Assembly (NCBI GenBank): GCA_949949035.1 | Contig: CATLHJ010000002.1 | Span: 1 to 64,000 of the forward strand | Length of the DNA: 64,000 nt | Source: an uncultured Clostridia bacterium | GTDB taxonomy: Bacteria > Bacillota > Clostridia > Christensenellales > UBA1242 | Direction of reading: 5' to 3' | In this document: piece after piece, positions 8,517-18,436 of the stretch | Layout: the number at the start of each line of letters is the position of its first letter | How positions within the stretch are numbered: the first letter of the stretch is position 1 | Position numbers and translations under genes: made by a program | The notes under the pieces: generated by a model | Seen by the model: the letters and a program-made list of their open reading frames with translations, nothing else | What the model was told of the DNA's origin: nothing | Databases searched by the model: none

Positions 8517-9320
8517 ATGCAATTATCGTTTACCAAAATGCACGGGGTCGGTAATGATTACCTTTACGTTGACGCCCGTGAACTGCCCGCTTTGCCACTT
8601 GACCGATTAGCGGCATTACTGTCTGACCGTCACTTCGGCGTCGGCGCGGATGGGCTAGTGTGGCTGACCAATTCGGCGGTGGCCGACATCAAAATGCAAA
8701 TGTTTAACGCCGACGGTAGTGAAGGCGCGATGTGCGGGAACGCGGTACGTTGTATAGCTAAGTACTTATTAGACCACAAAATGGTATCAGGACGTAGTGT
8801 TCGCGTTGAAACCAAAAGCGGGGTTAAACGGGTGCAAAGGTTACGTCCCGATTACTTCGCGGTGCAAATGGGCAAACCGCAGTTTAATATCGCCCACTTG
8901 GGTTACGAACACGAGTTCACCACTGTCAGCATGGGGAACCCGCACTTGGTAATGTTTGTTAATTTTAATTTAGACAATTATGATATCAGTCGCTTGGGCA
9001 AACGGTTGAGTACCAGTCCGCTATTCCCTGGTGGTGTCAATGTTGAATTCGTGCGCGTAATCGGCGATAATACTTTACAAATGCGAGTTTGGGAACGTGG
9101 CAGTGGCGAAACCTTGGGGTGCGGTACGGGGGCCTGCGCGGCCGCGGTGGCCAGTGTGGTTCGCGGTTTGTGTAATCGTGAAAAGTTAATTAAAGTTCGC
9201 TTACCTGGTGGGGAATTGGTGGTTGATTATGCGCGTGACGAAGTGACTTTGTTGGGCCCCGCGGTGACGGTCTTTGACGGGCAAATTACTTTACCCAAGG
9301 AGTTAGCACATGAAAATTAA
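8517..9320 (+). CDS. dapF: Diaminopimelate epimerase
   Basis: Interconverts LL- and meso-diaminopimelate, the penultimate step of lysine synthesis and the source of the peptidoglycan cross-linking residue. The two catalytic Cys are in MCGNAVR (with NADGSEGAMCGN) and LGCGTGACAAAVA, and the start KMHGVGNDY is typical. At 267 residues it is of normal length. It overlaps dapL by 11 bases, so this is a two-gene unit supplying meso-DAP. The promoter is not clear; only a weak AT-rich box precedes the ATG. Confidence 0.96.
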   Translation: MQLSFTKMHGVGNDYLYVDARELPALPLDRLAALLSDRHFGVGADGLVWLTNSAVADIKMQMFNADGSEGAMCGNAVRCIAKYLLDHKMVSGRSVRVETKSGVKRVQRLRPDYFAVQMGKPQFNIAHLGYEHEFTTVSMGNPHLVMFVNFNLDNYDISRLGKRLSTSPLFPGGVNVEFVRVIGDNTLQMRVWERGSGETLGCGTGACAAAVASVVRGLCNREKLIKVRLPGGELVVDYARDEVTLLGPAVTVFDGQITLPKELAHEN

Positions 9321-10512
9321 TCGTAATTATTTGCGACTGCCCGATAACTATTTATTCAGCACGATTGCGGCCAAAACTCGCGCCTACCAAGCCGCTCACC
9401 CGCAGCAGGCTTTGATTAAATTAAGCATTGGTGACGTGTCACGTCCGTTGCCGGTCCCCGTGGTTAAAACTTTACAAGACGCCAGTGCGGAAATGGGACA
9501 GAGGGCTACCTTTCAGGGTTACGGACCCGAAACGGGTTATCCGTGGTTAAAAGCGGCGATTAGGGATTATTACCAAACCACCAAAGGCGTGACCTTGACG
9601 CCCGACGAAATTATCATCAGTGACGGTGCCAAAAGTGATGTAGCGAACTTGTTAGACATTTTTGATCCGCATTGTACCGTCGCGATGACCGATCCTGTGT
9701 ATCCGGTTTATTGGGAAAGTAACGTAATGGTGGGGCACAAAATTAAGTTATTGCCGGCTACGGCCAAGAACGGTTTTTTACCCATGCCGAATCGTCACGC
9801 GCGTGTTGATTTAATTTATTTGTGCAATCCCGCCAATCCTACGGGCGTGTGTTATACTCGCGAACAATTGAAGCAATGGGTGGACTTTGCACTTAAACAT
9901 CACGCGGTAATTTTGTACGATGCGGCTTACGAAGCGTTTGTGCGCGACCCACAGTTACCGACCAGTATCTACCAAATAGCGGGCGCAAAACAGTGTGCCA
10001 TCGAAATTTGTTCCTTGTCGAAAACGGCAGGCTTTACGGGCTTGCGTTGCGGCTATACGGTGGTACCAACGGCGTTAATCGCACGCGGGGTCAGTTTGAA
10101 TCGTTTGTGGCAACGTCGCCAAACCGCCAAGTTCAATGGCGTCAGTTACCTCGTGCAACGCGCCGCCGCGGCGGTTTTTTCGCCGACCGGTTGGACAGCA
10201 ATACAACGTAACTTACGCTATTACCAACGCAACACCACTTTAATTACTCAAACTTTGGACAGCTTGAATTGGTCTTATGTCGGTGGCGTGCATTCACCGT
10301 ATGTGTGGGTGCGCTGCCCCAAAGGTCAAACCGCGTGGCAGTTCTTTGATTACCTGCTCTCACACGCGGGGATTATCTGTACCCCGGGGGTGGGTTTTGG
10401 TAAGGCAGGGGAGCATTACGTACGTTTAACTGGTTTTAATACTTACGCCCAAACCCGTCGTGCGTGTCAGTTATTGAACAAGGTATTGACGCAATTTAAG
10501 CAAAATATTTAG
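9310..10512 (+). CDS. dapL: LL-diaminopimelate aminotransferase
   Basis: A PLP enzyme that makes LL-diaminopimelate directly from tetrahydrodipicolinate, bypassing the acylated DapD/DapC/DapE route. The 400-residue sequence begins LPDNYLFSTIAAKTRAYQ and has LSIGDVSRPLP, GYGPETGYPWLKAAIRDYY, CNPANPTG and the PLP lysine in CSLSKTAGFTGLRCGY. All are characteristic of DapL. A strong ribosome site (AAGGAG, 9297-9302, 7 bases from the ATG) lies inside the end of dapF, as expected for an internal operon gene. Together with dapF it completes conversion to meso-DAP. Confidence 0.94.
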   Translation: MKINRNYLRLPDNYLFSTIAAKTRAYQAAHPQQALIKLSIGDVSRPLPVPVVKTLQDASAEMGQRATFQGYGPETGYPWLKAAIRDYYQTTKGVTLTPDEIIISDGAKSDVANLLDIFDPHCTVAMTDPVYPVYWESNVMVGHKIKLLPATAKNGFLPMPNRHARVDLIYLCNPANPTGVCYTREQLKQWVDFALKHHAVILYDAAYEAFVRDPQLPTSIYQIAGAKQCAIEICSLSKTAGFTGLRCGYTVVPTALIARGVSLNRLWQRRQTAKFNGVSYLVQRAAAAVFSPTGWTAIQRNLRYYQRNTTLITQTLDSLNWSYVGGVHSPYVWVRCPKGQTAWQFFDYLLSHAGIICTPGVGFGKAGEHYVRLTGFNTYAQTRRACQLLNKVLTQFKQNI

Positions 10513-10524
10513 CACTAACCACTT

Positions 10525-10599
10525 TGGTGTCCCTGGCGGTAGTCGAAACCACATCTGCCCCTTAGGAGGGGGCTGTTCTATCCATTGAACTACAAGGAC
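10525..10599 (-). tRNA. tRNA-Arg (anticodon CCU)
   Basis: The minus strand folds into a full cloverleaf: acceptor GTCCTTG/CAGGGAC, D-stem GTTC/GAAC, anticodon stem GCCCC/GGGGC with loop CTCCTAA (anticodon CCT in DNA), and T-stem GTGGT/ACCGC with loop TTCGACT. The 3' CCA is encoded. It reads AGG codons. Confidence 0.95.
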
Positions 10600-10607
10600 G
10601 CAAAAGC

Positions 10608-10636
10608 AGTTTACCACAACCGCTGCGGTCTGGCAA
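10608..10636 (-). promoter_or_regulatory. tRNA-Arg promoter
   Basis: On the minus strand: TTGCCA (10631-10636), a 17-base spacer and TAAACT (10608-10613). The mature tRNA 5' end is only 8 bases beyond the -10 box, so the precursor would have a leader of one or two bases. The promoter starts just after the stop codon of the glycosylase gene. Confidence 0.75.
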
Positions 10637-10638
10637 GG

Positions 10639-11151
10639 TTAGCCATTGATAATCGCGCGCCACGCGGTGAGCAGGTCGGCGTCCGTGCGGTAGACGCTGC
10701 GGTTGGCGGCGGACGGGGATGGCAGATTGACCACGGTTACGGTGTCGGGGAGTTGTCCCGCCCAGTGTTGCACGAAATCGGTGTAGGCTTTTTTTGACGT
10801 AATATAGATGCGGGTAATGTTCGTTCCTTGAATTAAACGGGGGATGTCGTTAAAAACGGCGTTGATGATGTTGCTATCTAAGGAACTGCCCGCCTTGCGC
10901 ATTTGACATTGGACGTAAACGTCCGACAAAGCAATATGCCGTTCGCGGAGCAGTGCCGTTTTCCCCGCATTATCGGCGTGCAAAAAATCTATGTCGTACA
11001 GTTGGGACATTAGCCACCAAAAACGATTGGTTGGGTTGCCGTAAAAGAAATGGTTACGGCGTGATAAAGTGCTGGGTGCCGAGCCTAAAAACAAAATTTC
11101 GCTGTCGGGGAAAATTAAGGGCGGAAAAGCAGTAATTACTTCTTGGGTCAT
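10639..11151 (-). CDS. DNA-deoxyinosine (hypoxanthine) glycosylase, uracil-DNA glycosylase superfamily
   Basis: Base-excision repair enzyme predicted to remove deaminated bases from DNA. The motif order fits the hypoxanthine-DNA glycosylase group: LFLGSAPSTLS (active-site loop), FFYGNPTNRFWWLM, IALSDVYVQC, KAGSSLDSNI and LPSPSAANRS. I use ATG 11151 (170 residues). A GTG at 11166 would lie inside the promoter (extended -10 TATACT at 11157-11162). The substrate (hypoxanthine versus uracil) is inferred from family likeness. The stop codon is followed at once by the tRNA-Arg promoter on the same strand. Confidence 0.82.
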   Translation of the reverse strand: MTQEVITAFPPLIFPDSEILFLGSAPSTLSRRNHFFYGNPTNRFWWLMSQLYDIDFLHADNAGKTALLRERHIALSDVYVQCQMRKAGSSLDSNIINAVFNDIPRLIQGTNITRIYITSKKAYTDFVQHWAGQLPDTVTVVNLPSPSAANRSVYRTDADLLTAWRAIING

Positions 11152-11156
11152 GTGTA

Positions 11157-11165
11157 AGTATAACA
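11157..11165 (-). promoter_or_regulatory. Extended -10 of the glycosylase gene
   Basis: On the minus strand TGT followed by TATACT (box at 11157-11162), 5 bases before the ATG at 11151. The -35 region (TTCTGG at 17 bases) is weak. This predicts a leaderless or near-leaderless message. Confidence 0.55.
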
Positions 11166-11215
11166 CAATTAGCGTAACACCAGAAGCGGTTTGCGGTCCC
11201 CAGCCAATAAACTGT

Positions 11216-11244
11216 TTGTCAGTGGTGCAATTGAGTGGTATAAT
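11216..11244 (+). promoter_or_regulatory. Strong promoter of the repeat-switched surface gene
   Basis: TTGTCA (11216-11221), a 17-base spacer and TATAAT (11239-11244), with 8 bases to ATG 11253. Its strength and position argue that ATG 11253, upstream of the CAAG repeat, is the true start. Confidence 0.8.
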
Positions 11245-11252
11245 AAATTATT

Positions 11253-12796
<1,544 letters not shown>

Positions 12797-12804
12797 TGGT
12801 GCTT

Positions 12805-13236
12805 TTAGGTTGTTTCTTTGCGGACGTATTGTTCAGTGGCGGACTTATCACCATTAAATAAAACGCGGGTTACGCGGTCGTGGTGAGCGGCGACCAGTTC
12901 GTCGGGCAAAATGTCAATTTGCTCGGCGGTGAAGTATTGTTTGGTGCGTTGGTTAATGACGACATCGCCCGCCACCAAATAGTCACCACGTTCAAAACGC
13001 AAGGGCAGTTCGTATAAATTTTCGGTAGTAATAATTTCAATTAAATAACTACCGTTGCCCAGCGGGGTGGTGTTGTGCGTGTTAAAAGTGTAGGTCTGTC
13101 CTTTGGCGGTAATGAACAAGTCGTTATCGGGGAACCAATCAATTTGTAAGGCTTGTTCACGGGACAGTTCAACCGTATATTCGTGATTGACCGTCACGGT
13201 CCCCGTATAACGTAAAATAAATTGCGCAGTGTTCAT
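12805..13236 (-). CDS. Hypothetical protein, beta-rich, 143 residues
   Basis: I recognise no family. The product has no signal or membrane segment and is rich in alternating hydrophobic/polar stretches suggesting beta strands (FILRYTGTVTV, YTVELS, GSYLIEIITTE). It ends with a charged helix-like tail, so it is probably cytoplasmic. It diverges from mrnC and shares its promoter region: TATCAT on the minus strand (13242-13247) lies 5 bases before the ATG and overlaps the -10 box of mrnC. It converges with the phase-variable gene, with 8 bases between stops. The divergent link to ribosome-maturation genes is the only hint of function. Confidence 0.6.
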   Translation of the reverse strand: MNTAQFILRYTGTVTVNHEYTVELSREQALQIDWFPDNDLFITAKGQTYTFNTHNTTPLGNGSYLIEIITTENLYELPLRFERGDYLVAGDVVINQRTKQYFTAEQIDILPDELVAAHHDRVTRVLFNGDKSATEQYVRKETT

Positions 13237-13241
13237 ATTTA

Positions 13242-13251
13242 ATGATATTCT
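13242..13251. promoter_or_regulatory. Overlapping divergent -10 boxes (mrnC / 143-residue gene)
   Basis: Plus strand: TATTCT (13246-13251) with upstream TG, 7 bases before the mrnC ATG at 13259. Minus strand: TATCAT (13242-13247), 5 bases before the ATG at 13236. The boxes overlap by two bases and the start codons are 23 bases apart, so the two polymerases would compete for one site. Confidence 0.65.
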
Positions 13252-13258
13252 ATATAGT

Positions 13259-13666
13259 ATGAATTTAATCTCGGAAAAAGACGCCAGTCAGTTAAACCCG
13301 TTATATCTTGCGTTTGTTGGTGACGCCGTTTGGTCGTATAATATTCGGGCGGTAATGTTGCCCGAAAAAATCGCTAATTACAGCAAAGCCAGTGAAATGC
13401 ACAACATGGCCACCTCTTACGAATGCGCATCGTTTCAAAGTGAAATTTATGACGAATTGGAATCGACGCTGTCGCCGTTGGAAAAAGACTTGGTGAGGCG
13501 GGCCCGTAATGCTCACAATAACAACGTACCGAAGTCAACCACTTTGGCCAATTACAAACGGGCGACCGCGGTAGAAGCGTTAATTGGCTTCTGGCACGTG
13601 ACAGGGAACTTGGGACGCATTAACACGGCCTTAAACATTGCGCGCCGTAAGGAGATACAGTACTGA
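13259..13666 (+). CDS. mrnC: Mini-ribonuclease 3 (23S rRNA maturation)
   Basis: A dimeric RNase III-type nuclease lacking the dsRNA-binding domain that trims 23S rRNA precursor ends. The RNase III domain motif YLAFVGDAVW with its metal-binding Asp is near the N-terminus. The C-terminal block (ARNAHNNNVPKS, then YKRATAVEALIGFW with the catalytic Glu) is complete. I choose ATG 13259 (135 residues). The upstream in-frame ATG at 13229 lies on the far side of the promoter. Its stop overlaps the ATG of rlmB (TGATG), and the same gene pair is adjacent in many Bacillota. Confidence 0.93.
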   Translation: MNLISEKDASQLNPLYLAFVGDAVWSYNIRAVMLPEKIANYSKASEMHNMATSYECASFQSEIYDELESTLSPLEKDLVRRARNAHNNNVPKSTTLANYKRATAVEALIGFWHVTGNLGRINTALNIARRKEIQY

Positions 13667-14382
13667 TGTTAATTGAAGGGCGCAACAGTGTGGAGCAGGC
13701 ACTGAATGGTAATGGTACGGTCGACAAAGTTTTAATTTCCCACAATCTACGTGACCAGAACTTAATGAACGAAATTAAGCAGTCGGGAGTGACTTACCAA
13801 TTTGTCGATAAGGCGGCGTTAGATAAAATTAGCAAAACTAAAAACCACCAAGGCGTGGTGGCGTACGTTACCAATTACCAATATTTTGATTTGGCGGACA
13901 TTATTGATCAGGCTTACGAAAATGGTAAACAACCGTTGATTTTGCTTTTGGACGGCATTGAAGACCCGCATAATCTGGGCAACATTATTCGCACGGCAGA
14001 GTGCTTGGGGGTGGACGGCATTATTTTGCCCAAGCACCGCAGTGTTACCGTCAATGATACAGCGATGCGGGTTAGCCAAGGGGCCGCCGCGAACGTGCGC
14101 ATTTGCAAGGTAGTTAATGTTAACCAAGAAATCCAGAGGCTGAAAGATTTGGGTTTTTGGGTGTATGGGGTTGAGTTAGGGGGTATGCCGTTAAACAAAG
14201 TGAATCTGAAGGGCCCTTTAGCGTTAGTCATGGGCAGTGAAGGACGTGGTATCCACCAATTAACGCGTAAGTTAGTGGACGGTATTGTTACGATTCCGTT
14301 GCGTGGCAAAGTTAACAGTTTGAACGTGGGCAGCGCCGCCGCCATCGCCTTGTACGAAGTAAACCGCCAACGAGGTTTATAA
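13666..14382 (+). CDS. rlmB: 23S rRNA 2'-O-methyltransferase of the TrmH/RlmB family
   Basis: A SPOUT methyltransferase that uses S-adenosylmethionine to methylate a ribose in 23S rRNA (guanosine 2251 in E. coli). The N-terminal substrate-binding part (LIEGRNSVEQAL) is followed by the knotted catalytic domain: LLDGIEDPHNLGNIIRTAE, ALVMGSEGRGI and IPLRGKVNSLNVGSAAA. At 238 residues it is of normal length. An AAGGAG ribosome site (13649-13654) sits 11 bases ahead of the start, inside mrnC. It is in an operon with mrnC and the sigma factor gene. Confidence 0.94.
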   Translation: MLIEGRNSVEQALNGNGTVDKVLISHNLRDQNLMNEIKQSGVTYQFVDKAALDKISKTKNHQGVVAYVTNYQYFDLADIIDQAYENGKQPLILLLDGIEDPHNLGNIIRTAECLGVDGIILPKHRSVTVNDTAMRVSQGAAANVRICKVVNVNQEIQRLKDLGFWVYGVELGGMPLNKVNLKGPLALVMGSEGRGIHQLTRKLVDGIVTIPLRGKVNSLNVGSAAAIALYEVNRQRGL

Positions 14383-14847
14383 ATGGTTGACGGCGAACGT
14401 TTAGTGCGGATGATTGTCCGCAAGTTTGATAACGTGGGGGTTGCCGAAGACGACCTCTTTCAGGAAGGCATGTTGGCCTTGTTAAAAGCCGAACGTACTT
14501 TTAACGACCAATTAGGTTTCAAATTTGAAACTTACGCCAGTCGGGTAATCCACAACCGTTTAATCGACGTTTTGCGTACCGCGCAAGTCCATACCGAAGA
14601 CGAACCATTGGCGGGGGAAGCGGTAGGTGGTAAACCACTAACGGAAGAAATTGATTTAATGCATAAGCGCGAAATTTTGCAAGCGGTTTTGGCTACTTGT
14701 ACCGAAATTGAACGGGCCATTTTTAACGCTTATTTTCAAGGTTATGCTTACGATGAAATCAGCGGTATTTTTGGCGTTAACGCGAAAAAAATTGATAATA
14801 CTATACAAAAAATTAAAAAGCGGGTACAATCATACAATGAAGATTAA
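14383..14847 (+). CDS. Sigma-70 family RNA polymerase sigma factor, SigH-like
   Basis: A 154-residue sigma factor with region 2 (DLFQEGMLALLKAERTF, then FETYASRVIHNRLIDVLR) and region 4.2 (YAYDEISGIFGVNAKKIDNTIQKIKKRV). It follows mrnC-rlmB, the position in which Bacillus carries sigH after yacP. Together with the sequence this suggests a sigma-H/sigma-30 relative controlling stationary-phase or early sporulation-type genes. It is shorter than SigH (about 200 residues) and yacP is absent. The ribosome site is GAGG at 14372-14375, 7 bases upstream. Its 3' end overlaps the next gene, whose promoter box lies inside it. Confidence 0.82.
   Translation: MVDGERLVRMIVRKFDNVGVAEDDLFQEGMLALLKAERTFNDQLGFKFETYASRVIHNRLIDVLRTAQVHTEDEPLAGEAVGGKPLTEEIDLMHKREILQAVLATCTEIERAIFNAYFQGYAYDEISGIFGVNAKKIDNTIQKIKKRVQSYNED
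14825..14830 (+). promoter_or_regulatory. -10 box of the metallo-hydrolase gene, inside the sigma gene
   Basis: TACAAT at 14825-14830, 6 bases before the ATG at 14837. The -35 region (TATACA, 14802-14807, spacing 17) matches moderately. The box lies within the last codons of the sigma factor gene. Confidence 0.5.
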
Positions 14848-15469
14848 AACGCTTTTGGGAATGTACGACAGCAATACGCACTTGTGTATTATTGGTAAGC
14901 AAGTAGTAATTATTGATAGTGGTGCACCTTTGTCCGACGTGATCGCCGCGGTGGGGAAAAACCGCGTAGTGGCGGTACTGGTCACGCACGAACACTTTGA
15001 CCATTTGACCAACTGCGTGGCGTACGCTTTGCACTTCAAAGTGCCCGTATACGGCACCAGAGAAGTTTTGGACAACTTAAAGTATTACCGCGAGCAATTA
15101 CCATCGGCGGAAGAAGCGGGCGTTTATTACCCGATTGTGGGCTTTAACAACGCGGTTACCTTTAACGTAATCGCTGACGAGCAAGCCATTGATTTGGCGG
15201 GCATTAAGGTGCAACCATACATCTGTCAGGGGCACAGTGCGGGAAGCCTTGTCTACCAAATTGGTGATGCTTTATTTACGGGGGATTTGCTGTTTGCCCG
15301 CGGGGTGGGTAATGTCTTTATGACCAACGGTAAAGGTTACCTTTTGGCAAGTTTGGCGCGGGTTAAGGAGTTAAAGTATACTATGGCTTACCACGGTCAC
15401 GGTGTCGCCAGTAATTATCAAGACCAACAAAAAAATATTCAGGTTTGGTTGAAATGGTTGGCCAGATAG
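14837..15469 (+). CDS. Metallo-beta-lactamase-fold hydrolase, glyoxalase II-like
   Basis: A 210-residue hydrolase with the metal motif VLVTHEHFDHL (HxHxDH) near residue 54. Further ligands are in CQGHSAGSLVY, FTGDLLFARGVG and AYHGHGVASN. This arrangement matches small glyoxalase II-like proteins that hydrolyse thioesters or related compounds, but the substrate is unknown. ATG 14837 is chosen because the conserved start (KIKTLLGMYDSNTHL) follows it and a -10 box stands 6 bases upstream. The upstream reading frame is inside the sigma factor gene, with an 11-base overlap. Confidence 0.86.
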   Translation: MKIKTLLGMYDSNTHLCIIGKQVVIIDSGAPLSDVIAAVGKNRVVAVLVTHEHFDHLTNCVAYALHFKVPVYGTREVLDNLKYYREQLPSAEEAGVYYPIVGFNNAVTFNVIADEQAIDLAGIKVQPYICQGHSAGSLVYQIGDALFTGDLLFARGVGNVFMTNGKGYLLASLARVKELKYTMAYHGHGVASNYQDQQKNIQVWLKWLAR

Positions 15470-15477
15470 GCTATAAT
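15449..15477 (+). promoter_or_regulatory. uvrA promoter
   Basis: TTGAAA (15449-15454), a 17-base spacer and TATAAT (15472-15477), exactly 6 bases before the uvrA ATG. The predicted transcript starts on the A of the start codon. The -35 box lies inside the upstream gene. Confidence 0.85.
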
Positions 15478-15483
15478 TAAGGC

Positions 15484-18048
15484 ATGTTAGACGAAATTAT
15501 TGTAACGGGTGCCAAAGAGCATAATTTGAAAAATGTTGACGTAACGATTCCGCGTAACCAATTAGTGGTTTTTACGGGGGTATCGGGCAGTGGCAAAAGC
15601 AGTTTGGCCTTCGGAACAATTTACGCCGAAGGGCAACGTCGGTTTATGGAGAGTTTAAGTTCCTACGCCCGTATGTTTCTGGGGCAGATGCAAAAACCAG
15701 CGGTAGATAAGATTACGGGGCTGTCACCGGCGATTGCGATTGACCAAAAAACGACTAACAACAACCCGCGTTCGACGGTGGGCACGGTTACCGAGATTTA
15801 CGACTACTTGCGGTTGTTATACGCGCGGGTGGGGATTGCTCATTGTCCGCAATGCGGTAAAGTAGTGGAAAGACAAACGGTCGACCAAATCATTGACCAA
15901 GTCTACCGTGATTTTGTTGACCAACAAATTATTATCGAGGCTCCTATTATCCGTGGTCAGAAAGGTAGTTTTGAGAAACGTTTTGAAGAGTTACGCAAGA
16001 GCGGTTTTGTGCGCGTAAAAATTGACGGTAACCGTTGGACATTAGACGAAGAAATCAAGTTAGATAAAAACCTGAAACACAACATCAGCGTTATTATTGA
16101 CCGTTTGCGGGCGTTACCGGACGAGCGTACCCGCCTTAACGACGGCATTGAATCGGCGTTGTCTTTGGCGAACGGCTTAGTTACCATTGAGTGCGGTGAC
16201 GTAACTAAGACTTTCTCTGATCAGTTCGCGTGCATTGATTGCGGAATTTCTATTGCCGAATTAGAACCGCGCAGTTTTTCTTTTAACAGTCCTTTTGGGG
16301 CTTGTCCGACCTGTAACGGGTTGGGTTTTGTGACCCGTATCGATCCGGTTAAATTGCAAGAGTGTCATTTTGAGTCCATTAAGTACCTGACTCCCGCAGA
16401 AGTAATGGTGCGTTACCGTGAAACGACCAGCGAATACGTGCGTAACGAATTAGCCAAAATGATGGTAGAAGACGAATGTCCTGCTTGTCAGGGCCGTAAA
16501 CTAAAACCTGAAGTCTTGGCCGTTACTGTGGCGGATTACAACATTGCCCAATTAACGGCACTGCCCGTTAACGAAATGATTGACGTGATTAAAGGACTGA
16601 AACTGACGGGAGCGGCGGCGGTTACCGCGGCCCCAATTGTGAAAGAGGTGTTAGCGCGCTGTCAATTTTTGGTGGATGTTGGGTTGCATTATTTAACTTT
16701 GTCGCGCAGTGCGGGAACGCTGTCGGGCGGAGAAAGCCAACGGATTCGTTTAGCAACCCAAATCGGTGCCGGATTGGTTGGCGTTTTGTATATCTTGGAT
16801 GAACCCAGTATTGGTTTGCACCAACGCGACAACCAAAAGTTGTTGGCTACTTTGAAGCATTTGCGTGATCTAGGTAACACCTTGATTGTCGTTGAACATG
16901 ACGAAGAAACTATTCGCAGTGCGGACTATATTGTGGATGTTGGCCCGCACGCCGGCATCTACGGCGGTGAGATTGTAGCAACGGGTAAAGTTGAAGATAT
17001 TATTGCTTGTCCACGCTCGGTGACTGGGGCTTTTTTGGGTGGTCGGGAAACGATTGACGTACCGGCCAAACGTCGCCCCATCGGTCAACGATTTATTGAA
17101 ATCAAACACGCGAAAACTAACAACCTGAAAGACATTGATGTGGCTTTCCCCGTTGGTGTGTTAACGGTGGTAACGGGAGTTTCGGGCAGTGGTAAAAGTA
17201 GCCTAGTTAACTACGAATTATTCAACGGACTACAAAACGGAGTGGGTAAAGAATACGTGGACAAGATTATTCGGATTGACCAAAGTCCAATCGGTCGTAC
17301 GCCGCGTAGTAACCCAGCAACCTATACGGGGGTTTGGACGCTAATTCGTGAGTTGTTTACGGCGACGCGTGACGCCAAAGAACGCGGTTTCGGCGCCGGA
17401 CGTTTCTCGTTTAACGTGGCCGGTGGACGTTGCGAAAACTGTGAAGGTGACGGTACCAAAAAAATCGAAATGCATTTTTTGCCCGACATATACGTGCAAT
17501 GTGATGTTTGTGGCGGTAAACGCTTCAATAAAGAAACTTTGGCGGTTAAGTACAAAGGCAAAAATATTTGGCAAATTTTGGACATGTCGGTCGATGAAGC
17601 CTGCGACTTTTTTGCCAATGTACCGCGAATTTATAAGAAATTGAAAACTCTCCAAGATGTGGGACTGGGGTACATTAAATTAGGACAGCCTGCTACCGAA
17701 TTGTCGGGTGGGGAAGCCCAACGCGTCAAATTGGCAACCGAACTGTGTAAAGTAATGACCAGCAAAACCATCTACATTTTGGACGAGCCGACCACGGGAT
17801 TATCGACTTATGACGTTAAGAAACTGATCAGCGTGTTGAACCGTTTAGTTGATGCGGGCAGCACAATGGTAGTTATTGAACATAATTTAGACGTGATTAA
17901 GGTGGCTGATTACATCATTGATATGGGCCCCGAAGGTGGTAATGCGGGTGGACACGTAATCGCCAAGGGCACACCAGAAGCCGTCAGTCAAGTTGCGGGC
18001 AGTTATACGGGACAGTTTTTACGCGATTTGTTACCCAGGGTTAGATAA
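15484..18048 (+). CDS. uvrA: Excinuclease ABC subunit A, compact form
   Basis: The damage-sensing ATPase of nucleotide excision repair; it loads UvrB on damaged DNA. Two ABC modules are complete: Walker [10 protein letters not shown] at residues 32-40 and again near 567, with signatures [12 protein letters not shown] and [12 protein letters not shown]. Zinc-binding pairs CIDC/CPTC, CPAC and CENC/CDVC are present. At 854 residues it is about 85 shorter than the usual 940. Most of the loss lies between CPTC (residue ~276) and RYRETTS (residue ~310), where other UvrA proteins carry roughly 60 more residues. It is transcribed from its own promoter without a leader. Its stop overlaps the opposing DUF4363 stop by 8 bases. 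Confidence 0.95.
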   Translation: MLDEIIVTGAKEHNLKNVDVTIPRNQLVVFTGVSGSGKSSLAFGTIYAEGQRRFMESLSSYARMFLGQMQKPAVDKITGLSPAIAIDQKTTNNNPRSTVGTVTEIYDYLRLLYARVGIAHCPQCGKVVERQTVDQIIDQVYRDFVDQQIIIEAPIIRGQKGSFEKRFEELRKSGFVRVKIDGNRWTLDEEIKLDKNLKHNISVIIDRLRALPDERTRLNDGIESALSLANGLVTIECGDVTKTFSDQFACIDCGISIAELEPRSFSFNSPFGACPTCNGLGFVTRIDPVKLQECHFESIKYLTPAEVMVRYRETTSEYVRNELAKMMVEDECPACQGRKLKPEVLAVTVADYNIAQLTALPVNEMIDVIKGLKLTGAAAVTAAPIVKEVLARCQFLVDVGLHYLTLSRSAGTLSGGESQRIRLATQIGAGLVGVLYILDEPSIGLHQRDNQKLLATLKHLRDLGNTLIVVEHDEETIRSADYIVDVGPHAGIYGGEIVATGKVEDIIACPRSVTGAFLGGRETIDVPAKRRPIGQRFIEIKHAKTNNLKDIDVAFPVGVLTVVTGVSGSGKSSLVNYELFNGLQNGVGKEYVDKIIRIDQSPIGRTPRSNPATYTGVWTLIRELFTATRDAKERGFGAGRFSFNVAGGRCENCEGDGTKKIEMHFLPDIYVQCDVCGGKRFNKETLAVKYKGKNIWQILDMSVDEACDFFANVPRIYKKLKTLQDVGLGYIKLGQPATELSGGEAQRVKLATELCKVMTSKTIYILDEPTTGLSTYDVKKLISVLNRLVDAGSTMVVIEHNLDVIKVADYIIDMGPEGGNAGGHVIAKGTPEAVSQVAGSYTGQFLRDLLPRVR

Positions 18049-18436
18049 TGTTTTCTAAACTGCTGCCCATATTATAATTGTGTACGGCGAAGAGATATTG
18101 TAATTTAGTTAAAGCGTTCATCGTTTCTTCTTTATTGCCAAATTCAATAAAATTTTTAGCGTAAATGATGGAATCGCTGATTTGGAAAGTTTCGGTATGT
18201 TTGACCAAGTAACACAATACGCGCTCACGTTTCCGCCAAGTCTGTTCCATGTCGGCGATGCGTGCTTTGTTCTCATCTGTATCCACGGTGTCATCGCCAC
18301 ACACGGCCACACTGGCTAACAGCGCGTCCAGTTGCTCGGTTAGTAAGTCAAATGTTTGTTTTACGTAAACTTGTTCCCAAACCACACCCGCAATAATAAT
18401 TAACAAAATAACCATGGTAGCAATCCAACGTTTCAT
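18041..18436 (-). CDS. DUF4363-type membrane-anchored protein
   Basis: A 131-residue protein with one N-terminal membrane helix (about residues 5-22, [13 protein letters not shown]) and a helical extracytoplasmic domain containing [16 protein letters not shown] and [13 protein letters not shown]. This matches DUF4363, a family of unknown function often encoded beside DUF421 proteins, as here. Its ATG overlaps the end of the DUF421 gene by 4 bases, with AGAAGG upstream as the ribosome site, so the two are coupled. The role is unknown; in spore-formers such pairs are linked to spore membrane proteins, but nothing here proves sporulation. Confidence 0.72.
   Translation of the reverse strand: MKRWIATMVILLIIIAGVVWEQVYVKQTFDLLTEQLDALLASVAVCGDDTVDTDENKARIADMEQTWRKRERVLCYLVKHTETFQISDSIIYAKNFIEFGNKEETMNALTKLQYLFAVHNYNMGSSLENII

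Noticed and set aside
13914-14423. 169-codon minus-strand frame opposite rlmB
   Set aside because: It is the shadow of the well-conserved RlmB coding sequence and has no recognisable protein pattern.
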